NCBI GenBank assembly: GCA_963667535.2
Contig: CAXXDU010000002.1
Span: 1,302,001-1,366,000 of the forward strand
Reading direction: 5' to 3'
DNA: 64,000 bases
Source of the DNA: UBA5614 sp963667535
Lineage (GTDB): Bacteria; Cloacimonadota; Cloacimonadia; Cloacimonadales; Cloacimonadaceae
The notes beneath the pieces were generated by a model that was not told the origin of the DNA, searched no databases, and saw only the letters and a program-made list of their open reading frames with translations. This document shows, piece after piece, positions 40,853-50,500 of the stretch. How positions within the stretch are numbered: position 1 is the stretch's first letter; each line of letters starts with the position of its first letter. The translations under genes were made by a program, and so were the position numbers.

Positions 40853-42859
40853 ATGGATAAACATGGCGTTCTGGAAATGACCAAGATGCGGTATGAACCG
40901 GACAGACCCAAAGCACCAAATCCCATCAAGATACAGGATTTGACTTTTAGGGACGGGCATCAAAGCCTTTTTGCCACACGGGGCAGGACTGAAGATATGG
41001 TCGTGGTGGCTGAGGATATGGACAAAGTGGGCTTTTACTCCATGGAAATGTGGGGCGGAGCTACCTTTGACACGATGCAGCGTTATCTCAATGAAGACCC
41101 GTGGGAACGTATCCGCACCCTGAAAAAGTATATCAAAAAGACTCCTTTCTCTATGCTGCTGAGAGGGCAAAATCTGGTTGGTTACCGTAATTATGCTGAC
41201 GATGTGGTGGAAGCTTTTGTGCAAAGAGCCAGCGACAATGGCATTGATATCTTCAGGGTATTTGATGCTTTGAATGACTTCAGGAATTTCCAGACTGCAG
41301 CTAAGGTTGTAAAGAAGAACAAAAAGCACTTCCAGGCTACAATCTGCTATTCCCTGACCGAACAGCGCATGGGCGGAGACGTCTATAACATTGATTACTA
41401 CGTCAATAAAGCCAAACAACTGGAAGAAATGGGCGCAGACACTATCTGCATCAAAGACATGGCAGGTCTGGTTGCTCCTTATGATGCTTACAATCTGGTT
41501 AAAGCTCTCAAAGAAGCTGTGAAAGTTCCGATTCATCTGCATACACATTTCACTTCCGGCATGGGAGATTTGGCACTGTTTAAAGCCATAGAGGCAGGTG
41601 TTGATATTATTGACACATGCATGGCTCCTTATGCTTACAGGACTTCACACGCAGCGGTTGAACCACTGGTAAACAGCCTGCTCGGCACGAATCGTGATAC
41701 AGGTTTTGACATCAAGCTTTTGAATAAAATCGATAAAGAACTGGAAAAGGTAATTCCCAAGTATCTGCAATTTGCTGATAATACAAAGTTCAGCATCATT
41801 GATACAGATGTAATCATTCATCAGACTCCGGGCGGTATGCTTTCCAATCTGGTAAATCAACTCAGAGATATGGATGCTCTGGACAGGTTGGATGATGTGT
41901 TTGCCGAAATACCCAAAGTTCGCAAAGAGTTGGGTATGATTCCTCTGGTAACTCCTACAAGTCAGATAGTGGGTATTCAGGCTGTGAATAATGCACTGTT
42001 TGATACTAAGCCGGGCGAATATTCCAGGACTACCGAGCAGGTTAAAGACTTATGTTACGGACTGTATGGCAAGACTACCCTGCCCATAGATAAAGAAGTT
42101 CAGAAGAAAGCTCTGAAGGATTATCCCAGAGGGGAGACGCCTATTACTGCACGTCCCGGTGATGTGATAGAACCTGCAATGACAAAGGTGAAAGAAAGCT
42201 GCAAAGACCTGGCAAAAGATATTGATGATGAGCTGACAGTAGCCTTGTATGACATTACTGCCCTGCGTTTCCTGAAATGGAAATATAATATTATTCCTGT
42301 TCCTGAAGATGCAAAACCCGTTACGCTTGAACAGGTCAAAGCAATAGATGAATTAATAAAAAAAGCAAAGGCTGGAGAATTGATGGAAAAGCCCAATAAA
42401 GACGTTCCTGTAAAACCCGAAGGCATCAGACAGTTTGATGTTTATGTAGATGGTGAATACTATCTCGTCGAAGTTAATGAAAAAGGCGGAGCTCCCAGAG
42501 TGGTGAGTTCACGTCCTGCAACACCTGTTCCTCAGGTAACCAGACCTGTGGCAACTCCCGCAGCAGTTCAGACAAGTGCCCCTGCTCAGACCAGCGCCCC
42601 CGTACCCGTCATTCCTGCGCAGGCAGGAATCCAGTCCATTGAAGGCGGTACTCCGATTACTGCGCCTATGCCCGGAATGCTGGTCAAATATGAAAAGAAA
42701 GTCGGCGATACTATCGAAATAGGCGAGACTATCCTTGTGCTCGAAGCTATGAAGATGTATAACAACATCCCCAGCCCTGTAAAAGGAATAGTGGCAAGCA
42801 CACCGCTTAATGCCAGTGACAGCGTAAGCAAAGGACAAGTGCTGGCTATCATAAAATAA
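40853..42859 (+). CDS. Pyruvate/oxaloacetate carboxyltransferase fused to biotin carrier (5S + 1.3S type)
   Basis: 668 aa from ATG 40853 (CTAAGGAG seven bases upstream; the ATG at 40814 lies in a poor context). Residues 20-290 form the TIM-barrel carboxyltransferase: IQDLTFRDGHQSLFATR, FRVFDALNDFRN, the catalytic-Lys segment TICIKDMAGL and the metal-binding HLHTHFTSGMG. A PYC_OADA conserved domain follows to about residue 470. After an Ala/Pro-rich linker comes the biotinyl domain, with biotin attached at the Lys of LEAMKMYNN near residue 632. The enzyme carboxylates or decarboxylates pyruvate/oxaloacetate through biotin. The linker contains a dispersed DNA repeat, described separately. Confidence 0.92.
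   Translation: MDKHGVLEMTKMRYEPDRPKAPNPIKIQDLTFRDGHQSLFATRGRTEDMVVVAEDMDKVGFYSMEMWGGATFDTMQRYLNEDPWERIRTLKKYIKKTPFSMLLRGQNLVGYRNYADDVVEAFVQRASDNGIDIFRVFDALNDFRNFQTAAKVVKKNKKHFQATICYSLTEQRMGGDVYNIDYYVNKAKQLEEMGADTICIKDMAGLVAPYDAYNLVKALKEAVKVPIHLHTHFTSGMGDLALFKAIEAGVDIIDTCMAPYAYRTSHAAVEPLVNSLLGTNRDTGFDIKLLNKIDKELEKVIPKYLQFADNTKFSIIDTDVIIHQTPGGMLSNLVNQLRDMDALDRLDDVFAEIPKVRKELGMIPLVTPTSQIVGIQAVNNALFDTKPGEYSRTTEQVKDLCYGLYGKTTLPIDKEVQKKALKDYPRGETPITARPGDVIEPAMTKVKESCKDLAKDIDDELTVALYDITALRFLKWKYNIIPVPEDAKPVTLEQVKAIDELIKKAKAGELMEKPNKDVPVKPEGIRQFDVYVDGEYYLVEVNEKGGAPRVVSSRPATPVPQVTRPVATPAAVQTSAPAQTSAPVPVIPAQAGIQSIEGGTPITAPMPGMLVKYEKKVGDTIEIGETILVLEAMKMYNNIPSPVKGIVASTPLNASDSVSKGQVLAIIK
42608..42632. repeat. 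Dispersed palindromic repeat inside the biotin-carrier linker
   Basis: GTCATTCCTGCGCAGGCAGG and the next bases form a perfect-arm palindrome (ATTCCTGC...GCAGGAAT). It is a member of the family found in intergenic DNA at 5249, 5347, 5509, 57951, 58023, 63245, 63355 and 63533. Here it is translated in frame as VIPAQAGIQ within the linker. Confidence 0.9.
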
Positions 42860-42956
42860 TTAAGAATTAAGAATTAAGAATTAAATGTGTAGCTGTGGCA
42901 ATCATGCCGCAGTGACTTGTAAAACACTATAAATAGAATAGACATTAAAAAAAAAG

Positions 42957-43000
42957 AAGCCTGTCATCCTGAGCTTGTCGAAGGATAGACAGGCTTTTTC
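42957..43000 (+). terminator. Terminator built around a dispersed repeat
   Basis: AAGCCTGTC (42957-42965) pairs with GACAGGCTT (42988-42996), followed by a T-run. The loop and inner stem are ATCCTGAGCTTGTCGAAGGAT, the repeat also seen at 57928-57950, which forms an inner hairpin itself. Confidence 0.8.
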
Positions 43001-43102
43001 TTTACCTCAGAATTATGAGAAATAGCAGAAGATATTTATTGCCAAAATCTGATACTGTAAATACATATAGTTTTATCAATAGTTTAAATAAGGAAACGCA
43101 CT

Positions 43103-43906
43103 ATGAAACGTATTCTTCTTTTACTCTTAGCTATGATTACAATTGGCAGCCTGTATTGTCAGGGAAAATCTAAACCCACACCCCTAGCAACTCCTGTTAC
43201 ACCGCAAAAACCTTCTAGAGCTATGATGTCGGCATCCGAACGTGAAGCCTTTCTAAAGATGACTGCCGGTGAATGGCTCAAGCAGGCTTACTATGATGAG
43301 CTTATCAAAACCAAATCTCCCATGCAGGCACTTAAAACTGATGGTGAATGGCCTTGCTTTACAATTAAGGATAAGTCCTCCAATCCCAACGAATTCTATG
43401 TATCGAATGAACACAGGTTTGATGAATTCCGTGAGGCATATATACCTTATGAAAAAAGGGATTCTCTGGTCTTTATCAGCGACTTTGGCCGGTGGCATTT
43501 TAAGCTGAAGTTCCTTCCCGATGATAAAAATGTAGCATACTGGTCAGAAGATTATTCGGTTAAAATGGATAAATATATCAGAATTGCCAATATGGACTCA
43601 CTGCTCAATTCAGTCGTAATAGCCGGAACATATCTGGATTATACATTTACTCCGGCTAAAGAAATCAGGTTTAACCCCGATGGCACTGTTACAGGCTTGG
43701 ATTTGTTTAGCAAATACAAGGTAATCATGGACTGTGGGTATGCGAGATATGACCAAATCCTGGCAAATAATGATTTGTATTTCATTGAGATGAAGGCAAA
43801 CAACCTTAGTATTTATCATGCCAAACGAGATTATTATGGTGATGGTTCGGATGAATATGACTGGATTAAGGGTGGTTTGCTATATACTTTTTCAAAGAAA
43901 AAATAG
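43103..43906 (+). CDS. Exported protein, unknown
   Basis: Not recognised. The 267 aa have a signal peptide MKRILLLLLAMITIGSLYCQ, whose LYCQ end could also be read as a weak lipobox. A Pro/Thr-rich linker (KSKPTPLATPVTPQKP) follows, then a mixed alpha/beta domain with FGRWHFKLKFLP and EIRFNPDGTVTGLDLFSK. The segment FNPDGTVTG resembles lipocalin-like strand turns. AAGGAAACG precedes the ATG. Confidence 0.65.
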   Translation: MKRILLLLLAMITIGSLYCQGKSKPTPLATPVTPQKPSRAMMSASEREAFLKMTAGEWLKQAYYDELIKTKSPMQALKTDGEWPCFTIKDKSSNPNEFYVSNEHRFDEFREAYIPYEKRDSLVFISDFGRWHFKLKFLPDDKNVAYWSEDYSVKMDKYIRIANMDSLLNSVVIAGTYLDYTFTPAKEIRFNPDGTVTGLDLFSKYKVIMDCGYARYDQILANNDLYFIEMKANNLSIYHAKRDYYGDGSDEYDWIKGGLLYTFSKKK

Positions 43907-43966
43907 ATAAGCTTTATCTATTGAAAGGCAAAGTAATTCTATGATTACCCGTCTGAAGGAGTTGAA

Positions 43967-44947
43967 ATGGAAGACAGAGCCACATTCCATGAACAATTAA
44001 CTAAACAGGGTTTGGATTCAACCAGGATTGATGCTGCCATAAATGAAATTGATGACTACATTGAATTCTGCGGAGGCTCAGAAGAGCACTGCACCCCAAT
44101 CTGCCTGCAAGACTATTGTCGTCAGCGGATGGCTGGAAGTGAAGAGGCTTTTGAGCGTATTATTGCTCTGATTCGGTATTATGGCTTTAAGCAGCAATTA
44201 GATGAAATGGCATATCTTATCACAATGCTGGGAACTATCGGAGTCATTGAGAGTCAGCGGGAGAGCTTAATAAATCTGACAAATTCTGTAACCGATGGTA
44301 AAGTCTTTGATGGGTTGAAGCTGTTACCTCTGGGAACTCCGCAGGAAGATTATCCTCCTTTGATTGCAGATTACATTGCCCGGTTGCGAAACGTGCTAAC
44401 TGAGGATATCTGCCGTAAGGTGCTGGCGGGCAATCATCACCGGATACCTGATGAGCATTTTAAGGAGCATACGAAGTATTTTGCCGAAAGTGGTAATATT
44501 GATGAATTTCTGAAGTGGCGGCATAAGCGTTTAATTGATGAATTGCAGGAACATTGCGACAGTGGGCAACTGTGGTATGAGCAGCGTATCACACCTGAAG
44601 TAGTTGAATTCGTAAAGCATAATCCCGAAATTGAAAGCGGAGTGCGCGAAGGTAACAGGATTTATATCACAAAAATTCCCTACAATCCTGATGCGTATCT
44701 CAAAGAGAAAGACCCTGTCAGAAAAAGCTATCTTGCCTGTCATTGCCCGTTTGTAAGAACCGCTTTGCTGGATGGCAGGAAAGTGCCTTCTCTATGGTGC
44801 TATTGCACCGGAGGGTATGAGAAACAGCCATTTGACCTGATTTACGGACAAACGCTGGATGTGGAAGTGCTTGAGTCTCTGCTCGATGGCGCTCCCCGTT
44901 GCCGTTTTGCCATTGTCATTCCTGATGAGGCAATTCCCAAAAGATGA
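43967..44947 (+). CDS. Conserved-looking cysteine-rich cytoplasmic protein, unknown
   Basis: Not recognised. A 326-aa protein without signal peptide; GAAGGAG lies before the ATG. The N-terminal half is helical, with a Cys/His cluster EFCGGSEEHCTPICLQDYC near residue 33. The C-terminal third has SYLACHCPFVRTALLDG and SLWCYCTGGYEKQPFDLIYG (residues 263-293), a second CxC pair, then RCRFAIVIPDEAI. Such CxC pairs suggest metal binding or an iron-sulphur site. It resembles the C-terminal region of V4R/L-ATC-hydrolase-like proteins, but that assignment is tentative. Confidence 0.65.
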   Translation: MEDRATFHEQLTKQGLDSTRIDAAINEIDDYIEFCGGSEEHCTPICLQDYCRQRMAGSEEAFERIIALIRYYGFKQQLDEMAYLITMLGTIGVIESQRESLINLTNSVTDGKVFDGLKLLPLGTPQEDYPPLIADYIARLRNVLTEDICRKVLAGNHHRIPDEHFKEHTKYFAESGNIDEFLKWRHKRLIDELQEHCDSGQLWYEQRITPEVVEFVKHNPEIESGVREGNRIYITKIPYNPDAYLKEKDPVRKSYLACHCPFVRTALLDGRKVPSLWCYCTGGYEKQPFDLIYGQTLDVEVLESLLDGAPRCRFAIVIPDEAIPKR

Positions 44948-45068
44948 AACGGTTCCGCATAGTAAGACCACGATAATTTTCCTGCTTGACAGTTTGCTGC
45001 TTTGCCAAACAAAGTAATTTGAGCGCAGTAAGAATGCTAATACACTGCAGTTTCCGGTGGGAGGACTG

Positions 45069-47423
45069 ATGCGTCATATATTGATTACTATTATCTGCCT
45101 ATATTGTTTAGGAATTTCTGCAATGACTGTCCATGAAGCTGTTGTAGCTAAAGACATAACAGCTCTGAACCAAATGTTGAAAGAAAATCCCATGCTGATT
45201 GATGCCCAGGATGCCAATGGCAATACACCTTTGCTTCTGGCATTGACAGATACTAATCCTGAAATGGCTCTGGCAATGCTGAATTACAGACCACGTCTGG
45301 ACCTTGGGAACAAAAATGGTGTCCTGCCTATCCATCGGGCAGCTCAAAAACATAGTCTGCAATTAGTCCAAAGACTTGTTACCGCCGGAGCAGACATCAA
45401 TGCAACTGATACCCGCACAGGCGGAAATGCTTTACATTGGGCTGCGGTAGGCGGGAATCTGGAAGTTATTAATTATCTCATTGCACAAGGCATGAATCCC
45501 AATCAGGATAGTATCGACCAATGGAAACCCGTGGACAAAGCAGTTGCCGGAGGTCATTTGGATGCACTGAAGTTGCTTTTGGAAAAAGGCGCTACTTTCC
45601 CCGTTCTCAATAATCCTGATGATTATTTCTTCATTGTAGCTATTAACAGCGGCAACACAGAATTAGTCAGCTATCTGATTGACAAGGGGTATGACCCGAA
45701 TTTCAGAACCAGACCGGGAGACCTTGCCATCACTCAACCAGTGTACCGAAATGATTCTGCCATGCTGAAACTGCTAATCCAAAAGGGTGCAAAGATAAAC
45801 GGTGTTTTTGACCGCAACAACTTTGCACCACTGCATGTGGCAGCCTTCTTAGGGTACACTGAACTGGCTGAAATTCTGCTCGATAATGGTGCTGTAATTG
45901 ATATTGCTAAACCTAATGATGGTTCTTCTCCTCTGCAATTTGCCATTGAAATGAAAAAGAACGACTTTGCAAAATTCCTCATCAGTAATGGCGCGAATCT
46001 CAATTTTTCAGATATGAGCGGAGTGACCCCTCTCAATGCCGCAATCCTCTGGGATAATAATGAGATGGCATACTATCTTATTGAGCGTGGGGTAGATTAT
46101 ACAGGCAAAAAGTGCACCCCCGTTCAGAATTGCACAAATACTATCAATCCGCCTCTCATCAATGCTGCTACCCGAAACGCTGAATTGCTTGCCTATCTTC
46201 TGGACAAAGGTGTGGATATAAATATTCAAAACCGGGATGGCAATACAGCCTTGATTTGTTCAGTTTATGGAGATAGTCTGGCGCCTATGCAGGTTTTGCT
46301 GCAGCGCAAAGCCAAGCTTAATCTTCAGAATAATCGCGGTCAGACTGCTTTAATACAAGCCTGCCAGACTATGAATCTTGCCAAAGCCAACCTGTTAATC
46401 AATGCGGGTTGCGATATCTCGAAGCAGGATAAGACAGGGCAAAATGCTCTGCATATAGCCGCCATCAAAGGTAGTTCTGATTTGGTCAGGCTTCTCATCA
46501 GTAAGGGGATAAATCTTAACGCGAAAGACAAAGACAAACTTACACCGCTGGATTATGCAATGCGTTATGCTCAAACAGATGTGATAGAAATACTTAGGAG
46601 TAATAACGCCAAGAGCAGATTTCGTGAGGTTGCCCAAGCTCAGAATCGACTCGACTTTTCATCCGGCAAAGCTGAAACAGGTATTTGGTATCTGGAACAC
46701 AGCGGTATGGCTGTGCGTAAAGACAACAATCTGTTGATTTTTGATTACTGGAAACAGCAACCCACTGCAAATAATCCATCACTTTATAACGGCTGGATAA
46801 ATCCTGAAGAGATTAAGGATTTAAATGTTTATGTCTTTGTATCACACAGCGATATGGACCACTATGATAAACGCATTCTTGACTGGCAGAACGAAATCCC
46901 TAAACTAAAATACATCTTTGGCTTCAGACCTGAAGCTACCAATGATTATCGGCAGAATAATTATATCCTGCCCGGCTATGTCTTTGTCCCAAAAGATTCT
47001 TCCTGCATTGTGGACGGCATCAAAATCAGGACGCTCAGTTCACCTATTGACGATGGCAGTGGATTTTACGTTGAAATGAATGGGCTGAAATTTTTCCATA
47101 GCGGTGATGCTGTCAATCAAAGTAAAACGCTTCCAGACAATTATTCACGTTCTGTTGACCATCTGGCAGCACAAATCAAGGGGCTGGATTTTGCCTTTTT
47201 ACCAATGTTGGGTTGCGGCATGAATGACGTGGAAGCACTTAATACCGGCACGGATTATTTTATTCAAAAACTCAATCCTACTGTGATTATTCCGATGCAT
47301 TCAGGTGGCTCTGAATACAAATATGACGATTGGAGCCAGGCTGTTAAAGCAAGAGGTATTAAAAACAAAATCGAGATTTTCTTCAATTCTGGAGACCATA
47401 TTTCCATCTTGTGCAGAGACTAG
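45069..47423 (+). CDS. Exported ankyrin-repeat protein fused to metallo-beta-lactamase-fold hydrolase
   Basis: A 784-aa protein; ATG 45069 follows GGGAGGACTG and a signal peptide (HILITIICLYCLGISAM). Residues 20-520 hold about 14 ankyrin repeats, with typical DANGNTPLLLAL, GGNALHWAAVGG and TGQNALHIAAIKG units. From about residue 535 comes an UlaG-like MBL-fold domain (GIWYLEHSGMAVRKDNNLL, FVSHSDMDHYD, FFHSGDAV, IPMHSGG). The HxHxDH metal motif reads HSDMDH, so the second His is Asp. This combination is rare; it could be a periplasmic hydrolase targeted by its ankyrin scaffold. Confidence 0.85.
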   Translation: MRHILITIICLYCLGISAMTVHEAVVAKDITALNQMLKENPMLIDAQDANGNTPLLLALTDTNPEMALAMLNYRPRLDLGNKNGVLPIHRAAQKHSLQLVQRLVTAGADINATDTRTGGNALHWAAVGGNLEVINYLIAQGMNPNQDSIDQWKPVDKAVAGGHLDALKLLLEKGATFPVLNNPDDYFFIVAINSGNTELVSYLIDKGYDPNFRTRPGDLAITQPVYRNDSAMLKLLIQKGAKINGVFDRNNFAPLHVAAFLGYTELAEILLDNGAVIDIAKPNDGSSPLQFAIEMKKNDFAKFLISNGANLNFSDMSGVTPLNAAILWDNNEMAYYLIERGVDYTGKKCTPVQNCTNTINPPLINAATRNAELLAYLLDKGVDINIQNRDGNTALICSVYGDSLAPMQVLLQRKAKLNLQNNRGQTALIQACQTMNLAKANLLINAGCDISKQDKTGQNALHIAAIKGSSDLVRLLISKGINLNAKDKDKLTPLDYAMRYAQTDVIEILRSNNAKSRFREVAQAQNRLDFSSGKAETGIWYLEHSGMAVRKDNNLLIFDYWKQQPTANNPSLYNGWINPEEIKDLNVYVFVSHSDMDHYDKRILDWQNEIPKLKYIFGFRPEATNDYRQNNYILPGYVFVPKDSSCIVDGIKIRTLSSPIDDGSGFYVEMNGLKFFHSGDAVNQSKTLPDNYSRSVDHLAAQIKGLDFAFLPMLGCGMNDVEALNTGTDYFIQKLNPTVIIPMHSGGSEYKYDDWSQAVKARGIKNKIEIFFNSGDHISILCRD

Positions 47424-47447
47424 CAATAATAAGATATGTAATTATAA

Positions 47448-47508
47448 AAGAAGCCTGACATCCGGAGCCTTTCAAAGGATAAGAAAGGCTCTGGATGTCA
47501 GGCTTCTT
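47448..47508. terminator. Strong bidirectional hairpin between convergent genes
   Basis: Arms 47448-47473 and 47483-47508 are 26 bases with a single G-U-type mismatch, around a nine-base loop. It lies between the + strand ankyrin-MBL gene (ends 47423) and the - strand gene ending at 47528. T-runs are short, so very strong pairing may compensate. Confidence 0.8.
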
Positions 47509-47527
47509 ATTGTCGGCTTATATTGTG

Positions 47528-50500
47528 TTACTTTACCAAGATGATTTTTTTACTGGCAGTAAATTTGCCTGAGGACATTCTGTAATAGTAAATACCAGAA
47601 CTTAGGGATTTATTGTTTAGATCCCTTCCATCCAAGGCAATCTGGTAGTAACCTGCTTTGTCATGGAGATTGCTAAAACTCCTGATGACTTGTCCTTTAG
47701 TGTTATAGATATCAATTCTGACGTCTCCACCTATTTTCACAGTATACGGAATAGTTGTCATCGGATTAAAAGGATTGGGGTAGGCATTAAGCAATTCTGT
47801 GGTTGTGGGAATGACAGGTGGTACTACCGGTTCACCATCATAATTGACGATAACATTAACCGGTCCGAAGTAATAAGCTGTTCCATCTAAATCTATACTT
47901 TCCAGCCAATAACAATATGTATTATGATTAGCCACTTCTTCGTCCTGATAAGAATAAGTAATTTGAGTACCTGCTGCGCTTCCGGACGATACAAAAGAAG
48001 GATTGATAGTGATGGCGTTTGTCAGGTTGTCGTCATTACTACGCAGGACATTATAACCAAGATGATTAATCTCTGATTCTACTACCCAGGTAAGATTAAC
48101 GAAAAGGTCTGAAGAGCAAATTGCAGTGAATGAGCTTAATTCTACGGGGAGAGTTTCATCTTCAAGCGTAACATTGCCTGACCAACCAGATTCATTGGTG
48201 ATGGAACTAATAAGGATATCATCCAAAGTCCGTATTTCAATCCGTTTGATAGTTTGGTCAGAAGCCAATTTAAACTGAGTTCTGCCACGGGCAGCGATAT
48301 CTGTTGAGGTAGCGGAGATTAAAATGCCATTATCAGACTGGTTATACCCCAATACCACATATTTGTTTGATGTCGGATATCGGGTACTGCCAACGATGTA
48401 GCCTGTAATATCAAAGGTGCTGCCGAATGTCATTGCCGTAGGAGTGCTGCAGGGCAACTGAGTATGGTATGAAGCGTAATCAGTCGTCAATGCATCAAGG
48501 AAGTAAGCGTTAACAGAAGCATTACCACCCAACACAATAGGTATCCAAAATCTGGCTCTGGTTGAAGATGGATTATGATAAAAAGGAATCCCGGTACTTG
48601 CGCTAAAAAAAGTTGGTGATTGATAAGCACCGGATACAGGATTCCAGACATTGTAATAGGTAGGGCTGGTTAAAGAGCTTGGAAGAATATATTTAGCATT
48701 AGCAGTATAGCTGCCTGCATCAACTAAGATTGCAGACTGAGAAGTGCTGGTATTGCGCAAATCCATTCGGGTCGGTCTGTATGTAAAGATTGTGCTGTTA
48801 TTATCGTTGGTTGTGCCACCGGCTGAGAATGAAGCTGTGGTCATGCTTTGCATAGTTAGATTTACAGAGCCAAATGTAGGTGAAACTGTAGTCCCGCTGG
48901 AGCCGGTTGTTTCGTTTAACATCCAGTAATAATCCGGAAAGGGTGTTTCATCTGGGACAAAGGTTTCATTTGTAACAGTATCCCTATAGTCTTCGGCAAT
49001 TTGACCACTGTCTTTATAATTTCCCATCCAAAGAGCAACTCCACGGATGTTTCCAACTAATATTCGTGTACCCGGGTCATTAGTTCCTAAACTGGGGCTA
49101 CGACCAATCCAAAGACGGTCAGGATTTGGGTTGATATTTGTTATTGGGTTGATATCACCTGTTCTTGATGCACTTGCCTCTTCCACTCCATTAATAAAGA
49201 GTTTGATATAGCTTCCGGTATAAACTCCTGCTACATGATACCATGTATCTTTCATGGGTTGAGTCCGGGATTGCACAAAGTTTCTGCCGGTAGTCGTTCT
49301 GAGAGCAAATTCAAATTTTGTGTTAGTAACATCGTGCTGTAGCCAGAATTGACCGGTATCACTTTGATATGCTCTGTCTAAAGAGACAATATTTGCCCAT
49401 TGATTAATTGCAGCGCTGGGAGGTGTCTCTGTCCATTTGACCCAAGCTTCTACTGTCATCCTGTCTTTGTGCTCAGCAGTATCCAACCCGAACTGAGTGC
49501 CATTGGGTGCGGAAAGATAAGGATACTTGCCTGCTACAGTCTGTACACCATATTGGAGTTTGGAATTAGCTTCCCTAGTAACTTGCAATGCGTAGGTTCT
49601 GGAAGCTCCAGCGGTGTTTTTTACTTTCAATGTAAAAGTATTCAGTCCCTTCTTTACCTTGATGTTTGAATCGCTGCTATTTGTAACAAGGCTATTATTT
49701 ATAAACAACTCACAATCAGTGGGCACCATGGTTGAGACATTAATACTGCTCGTGCCGGCTGCTACTGTTACTTCGAAAACAGTTCCATTTGGTTTGTCAG
49801 CACTGAAAGCAGGATTAATAGTCAAAGTGTCTGATAGAACATTCGCATCCCTGACCACAAGATTACCCAGATGAGGTGACCAGCCGGACATGCCTGTAAT
49901 GTTATAGCTGTATTTGGAAACACGGTTGAGGTTTGTGCCATCAGTTGTTTTTGCTCTTACCTTGATTGTACCATTACTCAAAGGATGCAAAAGTCCGGTA
50001 GGGTCTATATAAGCGGTGCCGGTCTCGGCCATCACAAACCAGCTAAGTGTTGTATAAGTTGGTGTTGTATCTCCGTTAACCAGCAATGGAGTATCAGTTC
50101 CGGGTGTAAATGAGACATTGCTTCCAGAGAGAGCAGAACTGAATTGCTTATTTGCAGAGATGCTGTATAGAGGGCTGGCAGTAGAAGCAGGTTGCAACAA
50201 AGCCATAGAAGCAACTGCACAACCCATTCTGCGTCGGAAATTTAAAGTATAGGTTCTTTCAAAGCCTGTGTTGTTTTTATTGACAATGATAGTAATAACG
50301 TTCTTTTCATTCGTACTGGCATGCCTTGCCATCTCCAGATCGGTATAAGCAGAATCAGGAGTAGTCGTTGCAGCCAATACTGTAGTAGTTAGATTGAAAA
50401 TATTGGTTACTTCAACCGGATTGTTGCTATTCGGAGTTGTGTGATTGGGAAAATAAATAAACAAACCCCGTAATTCATGCCTGATGTTGGCTGTATATGT

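Noticed and set aside
40838..41548. 236-codon - strand open frame opposite the 5S-like gene
   Set aside because: Shadow of a strongly conserved TIM-barrel coding sequence; no ribosome site and His/Ser-rich nonsense composition.
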